A model generated the notes under the pieces. That model saw nothing but the letters and a program-made list of their open reading frames with translations. It ran no database searches and had not been told where the DNA came from. From Ruminococcaceae bacterium UBA7147 (GTDB lineage Bacteria > Bacillota > Clostridia > Oscillospirales > Acutalibacteraceae), in contig DKWR01000033.1 in the NCBI GenBank assembly GCA_002491825.1, positions 1 through 16,337 on the forward strand: a stretch of 16,337 bases of DNA. Direction: 5' to 3'. The position numbers and the translations under genes are program-made. Below, piece after piece: positions 1 through 7,553 of the stretch. The stretch's first letter is position 1; the number at the start of each line of letters is the position of its first letter.

Positions 1-10
1 AACGTACGTT

Positions 11-39
11 ATTATATCAAACTTCTCTCCCTTTTGCAA
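11..39 (-). promoter_or_regulatory. Promoter reading leftward out of the window
   Basis: On the minus strand a TTGCAA -35 box (39-34), a 17-nt spacer and a perfect TATAAT -10 box (16-11) are seen. Transcription would start near position 4 and leave the window, so the gene served is not visible. It lies beyond the pheA terminator and so probably begins a separate unit. Confidence 0.5.
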
Positions 40-131
40 CCCTTTTTTTGCTAATTTTTTTGCTTTTCCGGTTATTTTACTTTTGATACATATTCTATCC
101 ACTATTATGAAATATTTTTATAGAAATAAAG

Positions 132-159
132 TAAAGGACACAAAATGACGTGTCCTCTA
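132..159 (-). terminator. Intrinsic terminator of the aromatic amino acid operon
   Basis: Read on the minus strand, AGGACAC and GTGTCCT form a 7-bp stem, extended to about 10 bp by A-U and G-U pairs, around the 8-nt loop GTCATTTT. A U-rich tract (CTTTATTTCTAT) follows. It begins 15 nt after the pheA stop codon, as expected at the end of the operon. Confidence 0.75.
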
Positions 160-174
160 TGAAGTAATATTCAA

Positions 175-1302
175 TTAAAGCTCACAATAGTTGCCGAGGA
201 AGCTGAACTCGGGCATTTCTTCGCTTAACTGACTTATGAGGTCGATTACGTTATCGCTGTGTACACTGCCCGAAAAATCGAGATAGAATAAATACTCAAA
301 ATCTTTGCCTTTTCTTGGGCGTGATTCAATCTTTGTGAGGTTAAGTCCGAGTGAATTAAATCTGCACAATAATCCGTATAATGAACCGGTAACGTGCGGA
401 AGTGAAAAGCAAAGGCTGATTTTGTTTGCATTTTCGGGAATACATAGCGTTTTTGAAATAACGATAAAGCGTGTTGTGTTGCCCTTATCGTCCTGCAAAT
501 GGTTGTCGAGGATTTTAAGACCGTATTCCTCTGCCGCTTTGTAGGAACAGATTGCCGCTACGTTGAGCCTTTTTTCTTTTGCAGCTTCTCTGGCGGCTAC
601 GGCTGTATTTTCAAACGGAGTTGAATCGAAATTATGCTTTGCAATGTAATTTGCGCACTGCGAAAGCGACTGCGGATGCGACCAAACCTTTTCAATGTCA
701 GAAAAATCCGACTGCTTGAGTCCTGCAAGGCAATAGTCAATAGGCAAGTCAAGCGCCTTTACTATATAAAAGCGGTGCTTTAAAATCAAATCGTAAACTG
801 CCGAAACCGAGCCTGCGGTTGAATTTTCAACGGGTAGAACGCCGTAGGCAATTTCTCCTTTATCGACTGCATCAAAAACATCAGCGAATGTTTTATAATT
901 TACAGCTTCACTGTTTGGGAACAGCTTGAGCGTTGCTTCGTGACCGTTTGCACCCTTTATTCCCTGATAGCCGACCTTTACATTTTCAGTCTGCATTTTT
1001 GAGGACGCATTTAATATATCGGCACGGAGTTTTCTGCCGCTGCCGACTATGTTGTGCTGTAGCGCTCTTGAAAGCTCCATTATATTAGAAAACAAAAGTC
1101 TTGCGTGAGAGCCGTACTCTCCGCCCCTTTCCCCTACATTATCAAGTATTTCATTCTCCCTGTTCTGATTGAGAACAGGAATGTTGTTTTCCTTTTTATA
1201 TAATCCGACTGCCTTTGCGCAGTCCATTCTTTTTTTAAAAAGCTCTATAAGCTCGCTGTCGATTTTATCTATTTCAACTCTGATTTCAGATAAATCCTTC
1301 AT
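175..1302 (-). CDS. pheA: Bifunctional chorismate mutase / prephenate dehydratase (P-protein)
   Basis: Converts chorismate to prephenate and prephenate to phenylpyruvate, the committed branch to phenylalanine, in the cytoplasm. Three domains are visible in 375 residues: an AroQ-type chorismate mutase helix bundle (about 1-90), a prephenate dehydratase domain (about 108-285) with GYQG, PVENS, SHPQSL and the TTRF catalytic motif, and a C-terminal ACT domain (about 293-375) with the ESRP motif used in phenylalanine feedback binding. The other ACT signature, usually GALV, reads GSLYGLL. The ATG at 1302 is preferred over an in-frame TTG at 1308 because the AAAGGA site lies 9 nt before the ATG but only 3 nt before the TTG. 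That site overlaps the aroC stop codon, so translation is probably coupled. It is the last gene of the operon. Confidence 0.96.
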   Translation of the reverse strand: MKDLSEIRVEIDKIDSELIELFKKRMDCAKAVGLYKKENNIPVLNQNRENEILDNVGERGGEYGSHARLLFSNIMELSRALQHNIVGSGRKLRADILNASSKMQTENVKVGYQGIKGANGHEATLKLFPNSEAVNYKTFADVFDAVDKGEIAYGVLPVENSTAGSVSAVYDLILKHRFYIVKALDLPIDYCLAGLKQSDFSDIEKVWSHPQSLSQCANYIAKHNFDSTPFENTAVAAREAAKEKRLNVAAICSYKAAEEYGLKILDNHLQDDKGNTTRFIVISKTLCIPENANKISLCFSLPHVTGSLYGLLCRFNSLGLNLTKIESRPRKGKDFEYLFYLDFSGSVHSDNVIDLISQLSEEMPEFSFLGNYCEL

Positions 1303-1315
1303 CTGCAACTTTCCT

Positions 1316-2386
1316 TTACATTAAATTAGCAATCGCAATCGCCGTTACCGCTTCGATTACGGGAACAGCACGAGGCACTATGCAAGGGTCGTGTCTGCCG
1401 TGCACCTCAAGCTCGGTGTTTTCTTTTTTCTGCAAATCAACCGACTTCTGCTTTTGGGCAATTGAGGGGGTAGGCTTTACTGCGGCTCTGAAAATTATCG
1501 GCATACCGTTTGTAATTCCTCCGAGGATTCCGCCGCAGTTGTTGGTTTCGGTAACGATTTTTCCATCCTTGTATCTGAACGGATCGTTCGACTGTGAACC
1601 TCTCAATTTTGAAAGCTCAAAGCCCTTGCCGAACTCAATTCCCTTAATTGCAGGAACGCCGAAAACCGCTTTTGCAATCACGCCCTCAACGCCGTCAAAC
1701 ATCGGCTCACCGAGTCCTGCCTCTATGCCTGTTACGGCACATTCAATTGTACCGCCGACGCTGTCAAGGCTCATTCTTGCATCTTCAACTACACTGCGCA
1801 TTTTTTCTTCTACAGAATTATCAATGAGAGCAAAGCTTGATTCATTAAGCCTGTCTATCAAAGCGTCATCAATGCTGACAGGATTGAACGGTTCATCAGC
1901 TACATTTCCTATACTATTTATATGCGCCGCAATTTTAATGCCTTTTTGAGATAGAATTTGTCTGCAAATTGAGCCTGCAAAAACTATCGGAGCCGTAATT
2001 CTGCCCGAAAAATGTCCTCCGCCGCGAATATCATTTGCGCCGTTGTATTTTACAAAGGCTGTATAGTCGCTGTGACCGGGACGAGGACAGGAAAGCAGAT
2101 TGCCGTAATCGCCGCTTCGTGTGTTAGTATTTTCAATAACGGCACAGAGGGGTGCGCCTGTCAGAGTATCGCCGAGCATACCCGAAAGCACCTTCGGCAA
2201 GTCGCTCTCCTTGCGGGGGGTGGCAGTTCTGTCCTTGCCGGGTGCACGGCGTGACATCTGAACAAGCACGCTGTCCATATCTATTTTTACTCCTGCGGGA
2301 AGTCCGTCAATAACAACGCCGATTCCGTTGCCGTGACTTTCGCCGAATACCGATATTTTGATTTTATTACCGTATGTCGAGGACAT
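1316..2386 (-). CDS. aroC: Chorismate synthase
   Basis: Catalyses the last common step, elimination of phosphate from 5-enolpyruvylshikimate-3-phosphate (EPSP) to give chorismate, with reduced FMN as cofactor. The 356-residue length is normal. Signatures seen are FGESHG (14-19), RPGHSDY (102-108), RGGGHFSGR (121-129), NGMPIIFRAAVKPTPSI (293-309) and GRHDPC (330-335). The RGGGHFSGR version differs from the common RGGGRSSAR form, and I recall it as usual in Clostridia. The start overlaps the end of aroA by 20 bp, and a strong AGGAGG site sits 8 nt before the ATG inside the aroA coding end, which implies translational coupling. The pheA start follows within 14 nt of the stop. Confidence 0.97.
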   Translation of the reverse strand: MSSTYGNKIKISVFGESHGNGIGVVIDGLPAGVKIDMDSVLVQMSRRAPGKDRTATPRKESDLPKVLSGMLGDTLTGAPLCAVIENTNTRSGDYGNLLSCPRPGHSDYTAFVKYNGANDIRGGGHFSGRITAPIVFAGSICRQILSQKGIKIAAHINSIGNVADEPFNPVSIDDALIDRLNESSFALIDNSVEEKMRSVVEDARMSLDSVGGTIECAVTGIEAGLGEPMFDGVEGVIAKAVFGVPAIKGIEFGKGFELSKLRGSQSNDPFRYKDGKIVTETNNCGGILGGITNGMPIIFRAAVKPTPSIAQKQKSVDLQKKENTELEVHGRHDPCIVPRAVPVIEAVTAIAIANLM

Positions 2387-3638
2387 TTGCCTTTCCTCCT
2401 ATGCTGTTATAATCGTTGAAAAATTCAGGGTAGCTTTTGTTTATGCTCAAAGCGTCACTACATTCAATTTCACCGTCAAGTCCTGCGGCGCAAACTGCAG
2501 CTGACATAACAATTCTGTGGTCGTTACATCCGTCTGCACTGCCGCCCGAGAGCTTATTTACTCCCGTAATTTCAAGTCCGTCGGAAAGCTCTTTGACATT
2601 TCCGCCGAGATTATTTATCAGATTTGCCGTTGTTTTTAGCCTGTCGCTTTCCTTTATGCGAAGTCGCTGTGCGTTGATAATTTTCGTTATGCCGTCGGCG
2701 AAAGTCGCACAAACTGCAAGAACGGGAACAAGGTCGGGAATCTGTGACGCATCAATTGTAATTGCGTGCATTTTTCTGCTATTCACTGTAACGCTTGTGT
2801 CAGTCTGCAAAACCTCTGCGCCGAATTGCGAGATAAGATCGGCGATTTTCCTGTCGCCCTGCGCAGAATCACGATTCACGCCGTTTACTGTAATACTTCC
2901 GTTTATTGCACCGCTGACCATAAAGAAAGCCGCCTGCGACCAGTCGCCGTCCGTAGTATAGCTGCACGGCTTGTAGCTCTGGTTTCCTTTTATGTGCCAG
3001 CCGAAATCGGTTGTTTCGATTTCAACGCCGAATTTTGACATTGTGTATATTGTCATATTAATGTAGCCAACGCTCTCAATCGGAGAGGTCAGCACAATAT
3101 CGCTGTCATTTTCAAGCAGTGGGAGCGCAAAAAGCAAGCCTGTTATAAATTGGGAGCTTACATTGCCCGGAATTTTATAAATACCGCTTTGGAGCTTGCC
3201 GCTGATTTTAAGCGGAAGTCCGCCCTCGGTCTGACAATTCACGCCGAAATTCGGAAGTAAATCCGTAAAAATTCCTATTGGTCGCTGTGGAAGTCTGCCG
3301 CTGCCGCTAAAGGTTGCGTTTACTTCTCCGACAGCCGCTACGGGTATGAAAAAACGCAGAGTACTGCCGCTTTCGCCGCAGTCGAGAGTTGCAGTTTTAT
3401 TTGAAAAAAGCTCTGTTCCGTCGACGGTCAGGACATCGTTTTCAATATGAGTTTTCGCACCGAGCGCTTCAATACAGCCGATTGTCGCCTTGATGTCATT
3501 TGACAGAGCAACAGGCGAAATAGTGCTGACTCCCTTTGAAAGAGCCGCACAGATTATTGCACGGTGAACGTCGCTCTTTGACGGCGGAGCGGTAACGCTT
3601 CCGCTTGGTGTGAAAGGTAGATATTTTACAATTGACAT
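2367..3638 (-). CDS. aroA: 3-phosphoshikimate 1-carboxyvinyltransferase (EPSP synthase)
   Basis: Transfers enolpyruvate from PEP to shikimate 3-phosphate, the sixth shikimate step. Family landmarks in 423 residues are PSKSDVHR (19-26, substrate lysine and serine), ESGSTLRF (89-96, PEP site), QRP (118-120), SSQF (161-164), the catalytic aspartate in IPDLVPVL (D302), RIKESDRL (327-334) and NDHR (372-375). The PEP-site loop reads ESGSTLR rather than the NAGTAMR of E. coli AroA, so glyphosate behaviour cannot be assumed from the E. coli enzyme. The ATG at 3638 is chosen because GAGG lies 7-8 nt upstream; an in-frame TTG at 3650 overlaps that site. The 76-bp gap to aroB holds an ATTCCGAATT repeat. 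Confidence 0.96.
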   Translation of the reverse strand: MSIVKYLPFTPSGSVTAPPSKSDVHRAIICAALSKGVSTISPVALSNDIKATIGCIEALGAKTHIENDVLTVDGTELFSNKTATLDCGESGSTLRFFIPVAAVGEVNATFSGSGRLPQRPIGIFTDLLPNFGVNCQTEGGLPLKISGKLQSGIYKIPGNVSSQFITGLLFALPLLENDSDIVLTSPIESVGYINMTIYTMSKFGVEIETTDFGWHIKGNQSYKPCSYTTDGDWSQAAFFMVSGAINGSITVNGVNRDSAQGDRKIADLISQFGAEVLQTDTSVTVNSRKMHAITIDASQIPDLVPVLAVCATFADGITKIINAQRLRIKESDRLKTTANLINNLGGNVKELSDGLEITGVNKLSGGSADGCNDHRIVMSAAVCAAGLDGEIECSDALSINKSYPEFFNDYNSIGGKANVLDIR

Positions 3639-3697
3639 AATTTTCCTCAAAAAAATAAAGAGTGAAATTCTATTATAACTTTAATTGAATAAGAATT

Positions 3698-3711
3698 AAT
3701 AATTCCGAATT
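3698..3711. repeat. AATAATTCCGAATT short repeat, copy 1
   Basis: This 14-nt string occurs again exactly at 4901-4914. It lies just past the aroB stop codon, as the other copies lie just past the tyrA stop. The core AATTCCGAATT is close to palindromic. It may be a small dispersed intergenic repeat; function is unknown. Confidence 0.5.
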
Positions 3712-3714
3712 GAA

Positions 3715-4764
3715 TCAAGCTTTGATAAATTCTAAAAGCTCGTCAAGCTTGATTTTCTTTGTAAAGCTTTCGCCAATTTTACCCAGCAGAACAAGGTTAA
3801 TTGAACTGCCCGAGGTTTTCTTGTCGCCTGCGGCAGCGTCAGCCATTTCTTCAAAGGTTGCATTATCGGTTGTGGGCAAGCCGTATTTCAGGCAGAGGTC
3901 GGCAATTTTTCCTGCCGTACCCTGTTCGGTGAGTCCTTCTTTTTCGCCTGCCTTTGCAATCAGCACCATACCGATTGCAACAGCCATTCCGTGAGAAATG
4001 CCCTTGAAATCGTAGATTTTTTCAATTGCGTGTCCGAGAGTGTGTCCGAAATTGAGCAACATTCTCTCGCCTGCCTCACGCTCGTCACGGCTTACAACGT
4101 CACGCTTGATTGAAACGCACGTTTCAATTACGTCCTCAATATGGTCAAGTGCATTTTCAGTTGCAAGATTTTCAAAGAAATCTGCGTCCTTGATACAACC
4201 ATACTTGATGACCTCTGCCATACCGTCGCAAACGTATGCGTCGGGCAGGGTGTCGAGTGTGTCAGGGTCAATCAGGACTGCTATAGGCTGATGAAAAGCA
4301 CCGACAAGATTTTTTCCCTGCGACAAATCAACGCCTGTTTTACCGCCGACAGACGAGTCAACCTGTGCAAGCAACGAGGTGGGAACCTGAATAAAGTCGA
4401 TTCCCCTTAAATATGTAGCCGCCACAAAGCCCGCCATATCGCCTGTAACTCCTCCTCCGAGAGCAAGGACAATATCCTTTCTTGTCATTCGAAAGCCGGC
4501 AAGAGTGTTGTACATTTCAGCGATTGTATCAAGGTTTTTCGACTCCTCGCCTGCCTTGAAAATATGGGTTTTAACCTCAAACCCCTCTTTTTCAAGCGAA
4601 TTGAGTACCCTCCACTGGTAGTGCGGAGCAATGTTTGAGTCTGTAATTACCGTGACTTTTTCGGCAATTGATAGCTTACGGATGTACTCACCGCAGTTAT
4701 CAATTACTCCTCTTTCAATGAAAATATCATAGGGTTTGCCTGTTTCAACGTGAACTGTTCTCAT
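3715..4764 (-). CDS. aroB: 3-dehydroquinate synthase
   Basis: Cyclises DAHP to 3-dehydroquinate, the second shikimate step, using NAD and a divalent metal. In 349 residues the signatures are GGGVTGDMAGF (103-113, nucleotide loop), QVPTSLLAQVDSSVGGKTGVD (126-146, split as QVPTSLLAQ then VDSSVGGKTGVD), and the zinc ligands E184 (GMAEVIKYG), H241 (NFGHTLGHAIE) and H258 (SHGMAVAIGM). The length is usual for the bacterial family. ATG at 4764 has AAAGGAG 8 nt upstream. The gene is separated from tyrA by a 173-bp gap containing a nested palindrome, so its expression may differ from that of upstream genes. The next enzyme in the pathway, dehydroquinate dehydratase, is not encoded in this window. Confidence 0.97.
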   Translation of the reverse strand: MRTVHVETGKPYDIFIERGVIDNCGEYIRKLSIAEKVTVITDSNIAPHYQWRVLNSLEKEGFEVKTHIFKAGEESKNLDTIAEMYNTLAGFRMTRKDIVLALGGGVTGDMAGFVAATYLRGIDFIQVPTSLLAQVDSSVGGKTGVDLSQGKNLVGAFHQPIAVLIDPDTLDTLPDAYVCDGMAEVIKYGCIKDADFFENLATENALDHIEDVIETCVSIKRDVVSRDEREAGERMLLNFGHTLGHAIEKIYDFKGISHGMAVAIGMVLIAKAGEKEGLTEQGTAGKIADLCLKYGLPTTDNATFEEMADAAAGDKKTSGSSINLVLLGKIGESFTKKIKLDELLEFIKA

Positions 4765-4809
4765 CGAATTTTCTCCTTTACCCCGTTTATACGATAATAA
4801 ATCTCAAAA

Positions 4810-4886
4810 GTAGGGAACGGTCTTGACCGTTCCGATTAAATAAAACCACTTCTATTGGTTTCGGAACAGTCAAGACTGTTCCCTAC
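4810..4886. repeat. Nested palindromic repeat element (two palindromic arms in inverted orientation)
   Basis: Two 24-nt arms, 4810-4833 and 4863-4886, are inverted copies differing at two positions. Each arm contains its own near-perfect hairpin: GGAACGGTC-TT-GACCGTTCC on the left and GGAACAGTC-AA-GACTGTTCC on the right. The two differences between arms are compensatory within each hairpin. The centre (about 4843-4859) forms a further small stem, AAACCA with TGGTTT. On the minus-strand transcript the element lies between tyrA and aroB and could act as a processing, stability or weak termination signal. Confidence 0.8.
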
Positions 4887-4900
4887 ACTTAATCGAAAAT

Positions 4901-4929
4901 AATAATTCCGAATTACGCATTCCGAATTA
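4901..4929. repeat. ATTCCGAATTA tandem pair
   Basis: ATTCCGAATTA occurs at 4905-4915 and 4919-4929 (14-bp period), just after the tyrA stop codon. A related copy lies after aroB at 3702-3711. No function can be read from the sequence. Confidence 0.6.
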
Positions 4930-4937
4930 AATTTATA

Positions 4938-5768
4938 TTATTCTCCGAGCGATTCTTTTACCTTGTGTCCCTGTTCAAGGAGCTTGGTAAGCTCTTCTTT
5001 ATTTTCCGATTTTATTGCATTGGAAATATTAGTTATGTTCTCAACCAGAATGTCAAGCTCCTTTACAAGCGGCTCTTTGTTTTCAAGAAAAAGCTCGCTC
5101 CAGAGCTTTGAATTTATATTTGCAACACGTGACACATCACGGTAGCTTCCTGCCGAAAAGCCCTTGTGATTAGGACAGCAAGGGCTTAACACATAGGCAC
5201 ACGCAAGCACGTGCGGAAGCTGTGAGGTAAACGCTATCATACGGTCGTGCTCTTCGGGAGTTGTGATTTTTATTATTCCAAAGCCGATTGATTTTGCAAA
5301 ATCGGCGAGCAAATCAACACACCTCTGCTCTGCACCGCAGGGAGTTATTATAAAGCTTGCGCCTTTGTAAAGCTCGGAGTCGGAAACGTCAAAGCCGTTT
5401 TTCTCCTTGCCTGCCATCGGGTGACTTCCCACAAAAACAAATCCGTATTTTTGTGCAAGTTCCTTAAGCTGTGGGCAGATTGCACTTTTTATACCAGACG
5501 CATCTGTGACAATTGCACCTTTTTTGATGTAGCTTCCGTTTTTCTCAATATATTCAATATCAGCCTGCGGATACATTGCAAGGATAACAAGGTCGGCTTT
5601 TCCAAGGCTTTCCTGCGTTCCGACTTCGTCAATCGCACCGACAGCAAGTGCCTTTTGCGCTGTTTCGGGCGTACGGTTGATTCCGATTACATAGTGGTCG
5701 GTATACTTCTTTATAGCCTTGCAAAAGCTTCCTCCGATTATTCCGAGTCCGATTACGGCTATGTTCAT
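4938..5768 (-). CDS. tyrA: Prephenate dehydrogenase
   Basis: Oxidatively decarboxylates prephenate to 4-hydroxyphenylpyruvate, the tyrosine branch. The 276-residue protein has an N-terminal Rossmann motif GLGIIGGS (7-14), GSHPMAG with the expected catalytic histidine H116, TSQLPH (181-186) and arginines in SYRDVSRVA (R210, R214). It ends after the helical dimerisation domain and has no C-terminal ACT domain, unlike the longer B. subtilis TyrA, so tyrosine feedback control at this enzyme may be absent or different. ATG at 5768 follows GGAGG by 8 nt; the in-frame TTG at 5783 overlaps that site and is rejected. It follows aroF after 21 bp. Arogenate specificity cannot be excluded from sequence alone. 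Confidence 0.95.
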   Translation of the reverse strand: MNIAVIGLGIIGGSFCKAIKKYTDHYVIGINRTPETAQKALAVGAIDEVGTQESLGKADLVILAMYPQADIEYIEKNGSYIKKGAIVTDASGIKSAICPQLKELAQKYGFVFVGSHPMAGKEKNGFDVSDSELYKGASFIITPCGAEQRCVDLLADFAKSIGFGIIKITTPEEHDRMIAFTSQLPHVLACAYVLSPCCPNHKGFSAGSYRDVSRVANINSKLWSELFLENKEPLVKELDILVENITNISNAIKSENKEELTKLLEQGHKVKESLGE

Positions 5769-5789
5769 CAGGGATTCCTCCAATGAAAA

Positions 5790-6806
5790 TTAAACTTCTG
5801 TATTGAGTGCATTTTTCAGTGCAAAAACCTTCTTTGCAACTCCGTCAAACTGCTCGGGTGTGAGCGACTGTGCACCGTCTGAAAGAGCGTGAGGTGGGTC
5901 GTTGTGCACCTCGATAATAAGTCCGTCTGCTCCTGCGGCTACGGCAGCCATTGCAAGCGGCTCAACAAGCCACGATTTTCCTGCGGCGTGACTGGGGTCA
6001 ACAACAACCGGCAGGTGTGAAAGTCGCTTGATTATCGGAATTGCGGAAATGTCAAGCGTATTTCTTGTAAAGGTTTCGTAGGTGCGGATACCTCTTTCAC
6101 AGAGGATTACCTTGTCGTTGCCGCCGGCCATAATATACTCGGCGCTCATAAGCCACTCCTCAATTGTAGCCGAAAGACCGCGCTTTAAAAGAATAGGCTT
6201 GTCGATTTTGCCGAGCTCCTTTAAAAGCTCGAAGTTCTGCATATTTCTTGCGCCGACCTGAATAATATCGACGTTTTCGAACATATCAATGTGCGACGCA
6301 CGCATAATTTCCGTGACAATGGGAAGTCCTGTTTCTTTTCTTGCAATTTTGAGCAAATCAAGTCCCTCGGCTTTCAGTCCCTGAAAAGCATAGGGAGATG
6401 TACGAGGCTTGAAAGCACCGCCACGAAGAAGTGTTGCACCCGAGGCTTTGACGTCCTTTGCAATCTGAACAATCTGCTGTTCGCTTTCAACCGAGCAGGG
6501 GCCTGCCATAATATGCAGGCTTCCGTCGCCGATTGTCACGTTATCGTTTATCTTAATCGCCGTATTGTCGGGGTGGAACTTCCTGTTCGCCTTTTTATAC
6601 GGCTCCTGAACACGCTTTACACTTTCAACAATGTCCTGTGCGTCTATATACTCAATGTCAACCTTTGTGGTGTCGCCGATAAGTCCGAGAACGGTTGATT
6701 GCACACCGTCCCACTTGTTTACCTTAACGCCGTAGGAGTCCTTGAGCATATTTGTGAATTTCATTAACTGTTCGTCAGAGGTTGACGGCTTTAAAACTAT
6801 AATCAT
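5790..6806 (-). CDS. aroF: 3-deoxy-7-phosphoheptulonate (DAHP) synthase, type I-beta
   Basis: Condenses PEP and erythrose 4-phosphate into DAHP, the entry step of the pathway. The 338-residue protein has an N-terminal ferredoxin-like regulatory domain (about 1-70) and a TIM-barrel catalytic domain, the same layout as Thermotoga maritima DAHP synthase, in which the N-terminal domain mediates tyrosine inhibition. Visible motifs are AGPCSVES (101-108), RGGAFKPRTSPYAFQG (128-143), QVGARNMQNF (183-192), CERGIRTYE (236-244) and VDPSHAAGK (269-277). The expected metal ligands C103, H273, E299 and D310 are all present. An AGGA site lies about 5 nt before the ATG. A good internal promoter is seen just upstream, so the pathway entry enzyme may be transcribed independently of aroE-aroK. 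Confidence 0.96.
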   Translation of the reverse strand: MIIVLKPSTSDEQLMKFTNMLKDSYGVKVNKWDGVQSTVLGLIGDTTKVDIEYIDAQDIVESVKRVQEPYKKANRKFHPDNTAIKINDNVTIGDGSLHIMAGPCSVESEQQIVQIAKDVKASGATLLRGGAFKPRTSPYAFQGLKAEGLDLLKIARKETGLPIVTEIMRASHIDMFENVDIIQVGARNMQNFELLKELGKIDKPILLKRGLSATIEEWLMSAEYIMAGGNDKVILCERGIRTYETFTRNTLDISAIPIIKRLSHLPVVVDPSHAAGKSWLVEPLAMAAVAAGADGLIIEVHNDPPHALSDGAQSLTPEQFDGVAKKVFALKNALNTEV

Positions 6807-6848
6807 ATATATCCTATCCCTTTCGATTATTTTTCTTGATAATAGTAT

Positions 6849-6877
6849 ATTTTACCACTTTAAAGCGCTATAATCAA
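6849..6877 (-). promoter_or_regulatory. Probable internal promoter for aroF and downstream genes
   Basis: The minus strand reads TTGATT (6877-6872), a 17-nt spacer and TAAAAT (6854-6849), about 42 nt before the aroF ATG. The spacer contains the small palindromes AGCGCT and CTTTAAAG, which could be regulator sites. It lies just downstream of the inverted-repeat element, which would otherwise separate aroF from the aroE promoter. Confidence 0.6.
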
Positions 6878-6895
6878 TAGTTATTTTATTTTTCG

Positions 6896-7042
6896 TTAAG
6901 TAAGCACTGAATAAATCGTTCGTGCATGTTGCGCCGACAGATTTTTCGTCAGATTGTACAAAATTTGGGGTAATACGGCGGAAAATATGCAAGCAAAATG
7001 TGCGAACAGTCTTTAGACGTGATTTAATCAGTGGTTACTTAA
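6896..7042. mobile_element. MITE-like element with 22-bp terminal inverted repeats
   Basis: The ends 6896-6917 and 7021-7042 are inverted copies matching at 20 of 22 positions, each beginning TTAAGTAA and ending TAAATC. The 147-bp unit has no credible gene. Its inside also shows partial complementarity (GTTCG near 6918 with CGAAC near 7003), so the whole unit may fold back. The right terminus contains the aroK stop codon and last lysine codon, so insertion may have supplied the end of aroK. A short plus-strand open frame across it looks incidental. Identification as a miniature transposable element is inference from the terminal repeats and length. Confidence 0.6.
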
Positions 7043-7541
7043 GATTCACCGCGTCAATTACCGCAAATGCAGTTTTAATCGGAGTATTCCTGCCTGAAAC
7101 TACAACATCGGCGGCACTTTTGTAAAGCGGAAGTCGTTTGTCGTACAGCTCCTGCATTGCTTTGTCCCTGTCAGGTCTTTGCAAAAGAGGTCTTGTTTTG
7201 TCGTTGCGAAGTCTGTACTTTATAACACCCAGCGGCACGTCAAGAAGTACAATTGTATCCTTGCCCTTAAAGACTTTGACGTTACGCTCAAACGTAAACG
7301 CTCCGCCGCCCGAGGCTATTATCAGGTCTTTCATCTCAGAAAGTTCTTTGCAAGCCTCGTACTCCATATCACGGAATCCGCTTTCACCGTATTTATCGAA
7401 AATTTCCGAAACGGTCATTCCCGCCTTTTTCTCAATATATGAGTCCATATCAAGAAATTTTTTGCCTGTTTTACGTGCAATATTTCTGCCGACGGTTGAC
7501 TTTCCGCATCCCATAAAACCGCACAATACTATATTATTCAT
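7035..7541 (-). CDS. aroK: Shikimate kinase
   Basis: Phosphorylates shikimate at O3 using ATP. The 168 residues show a Walker A loop GFMGCGKST (8-16), a shikimate-binding aspartate in DMD (31-33), R57, the GGG loop (78-80), the lid arginine in TRPLL (116-120) and R136 in KRLPLY. This is the normal single-domain length. It starts 12 bp after aroE; the ribosome site is a modest GGGG about 6 nt before the ATG. The stop codon and final lysine lie inside the terminal inverted repeat of the element at 6896-7042, but the protein looks complete. The symbol aroK is used for the family; aroL would be equivalent. Confidence 0.95.
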   Translation of the reverse strand: MNNIVLCGFMGCGKSTVGRNIARKTGKKFLDMDSYIEKKAGMTVSEIFDKYGESGFRDMEYEACKELSEMKDLIIASGGGAFTFERNVKVFKGKDTIVLLDVPLGVIKYRLRNDKTRPLLQRPDRDKAMQELYDKRLPLYKSAADVVVSGRNTPIKTAFAVIDAVNLK

Positions 7542-7553
7542 CTTCTACCCCTG

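Noticed and set aside
6922..7125. Plus-strand 67-codon open frame between aroF and aroK
   Set aside because: It spans the inverted-repeat element and runs into aroK antisense; no ribosome site and no recognisable domain.
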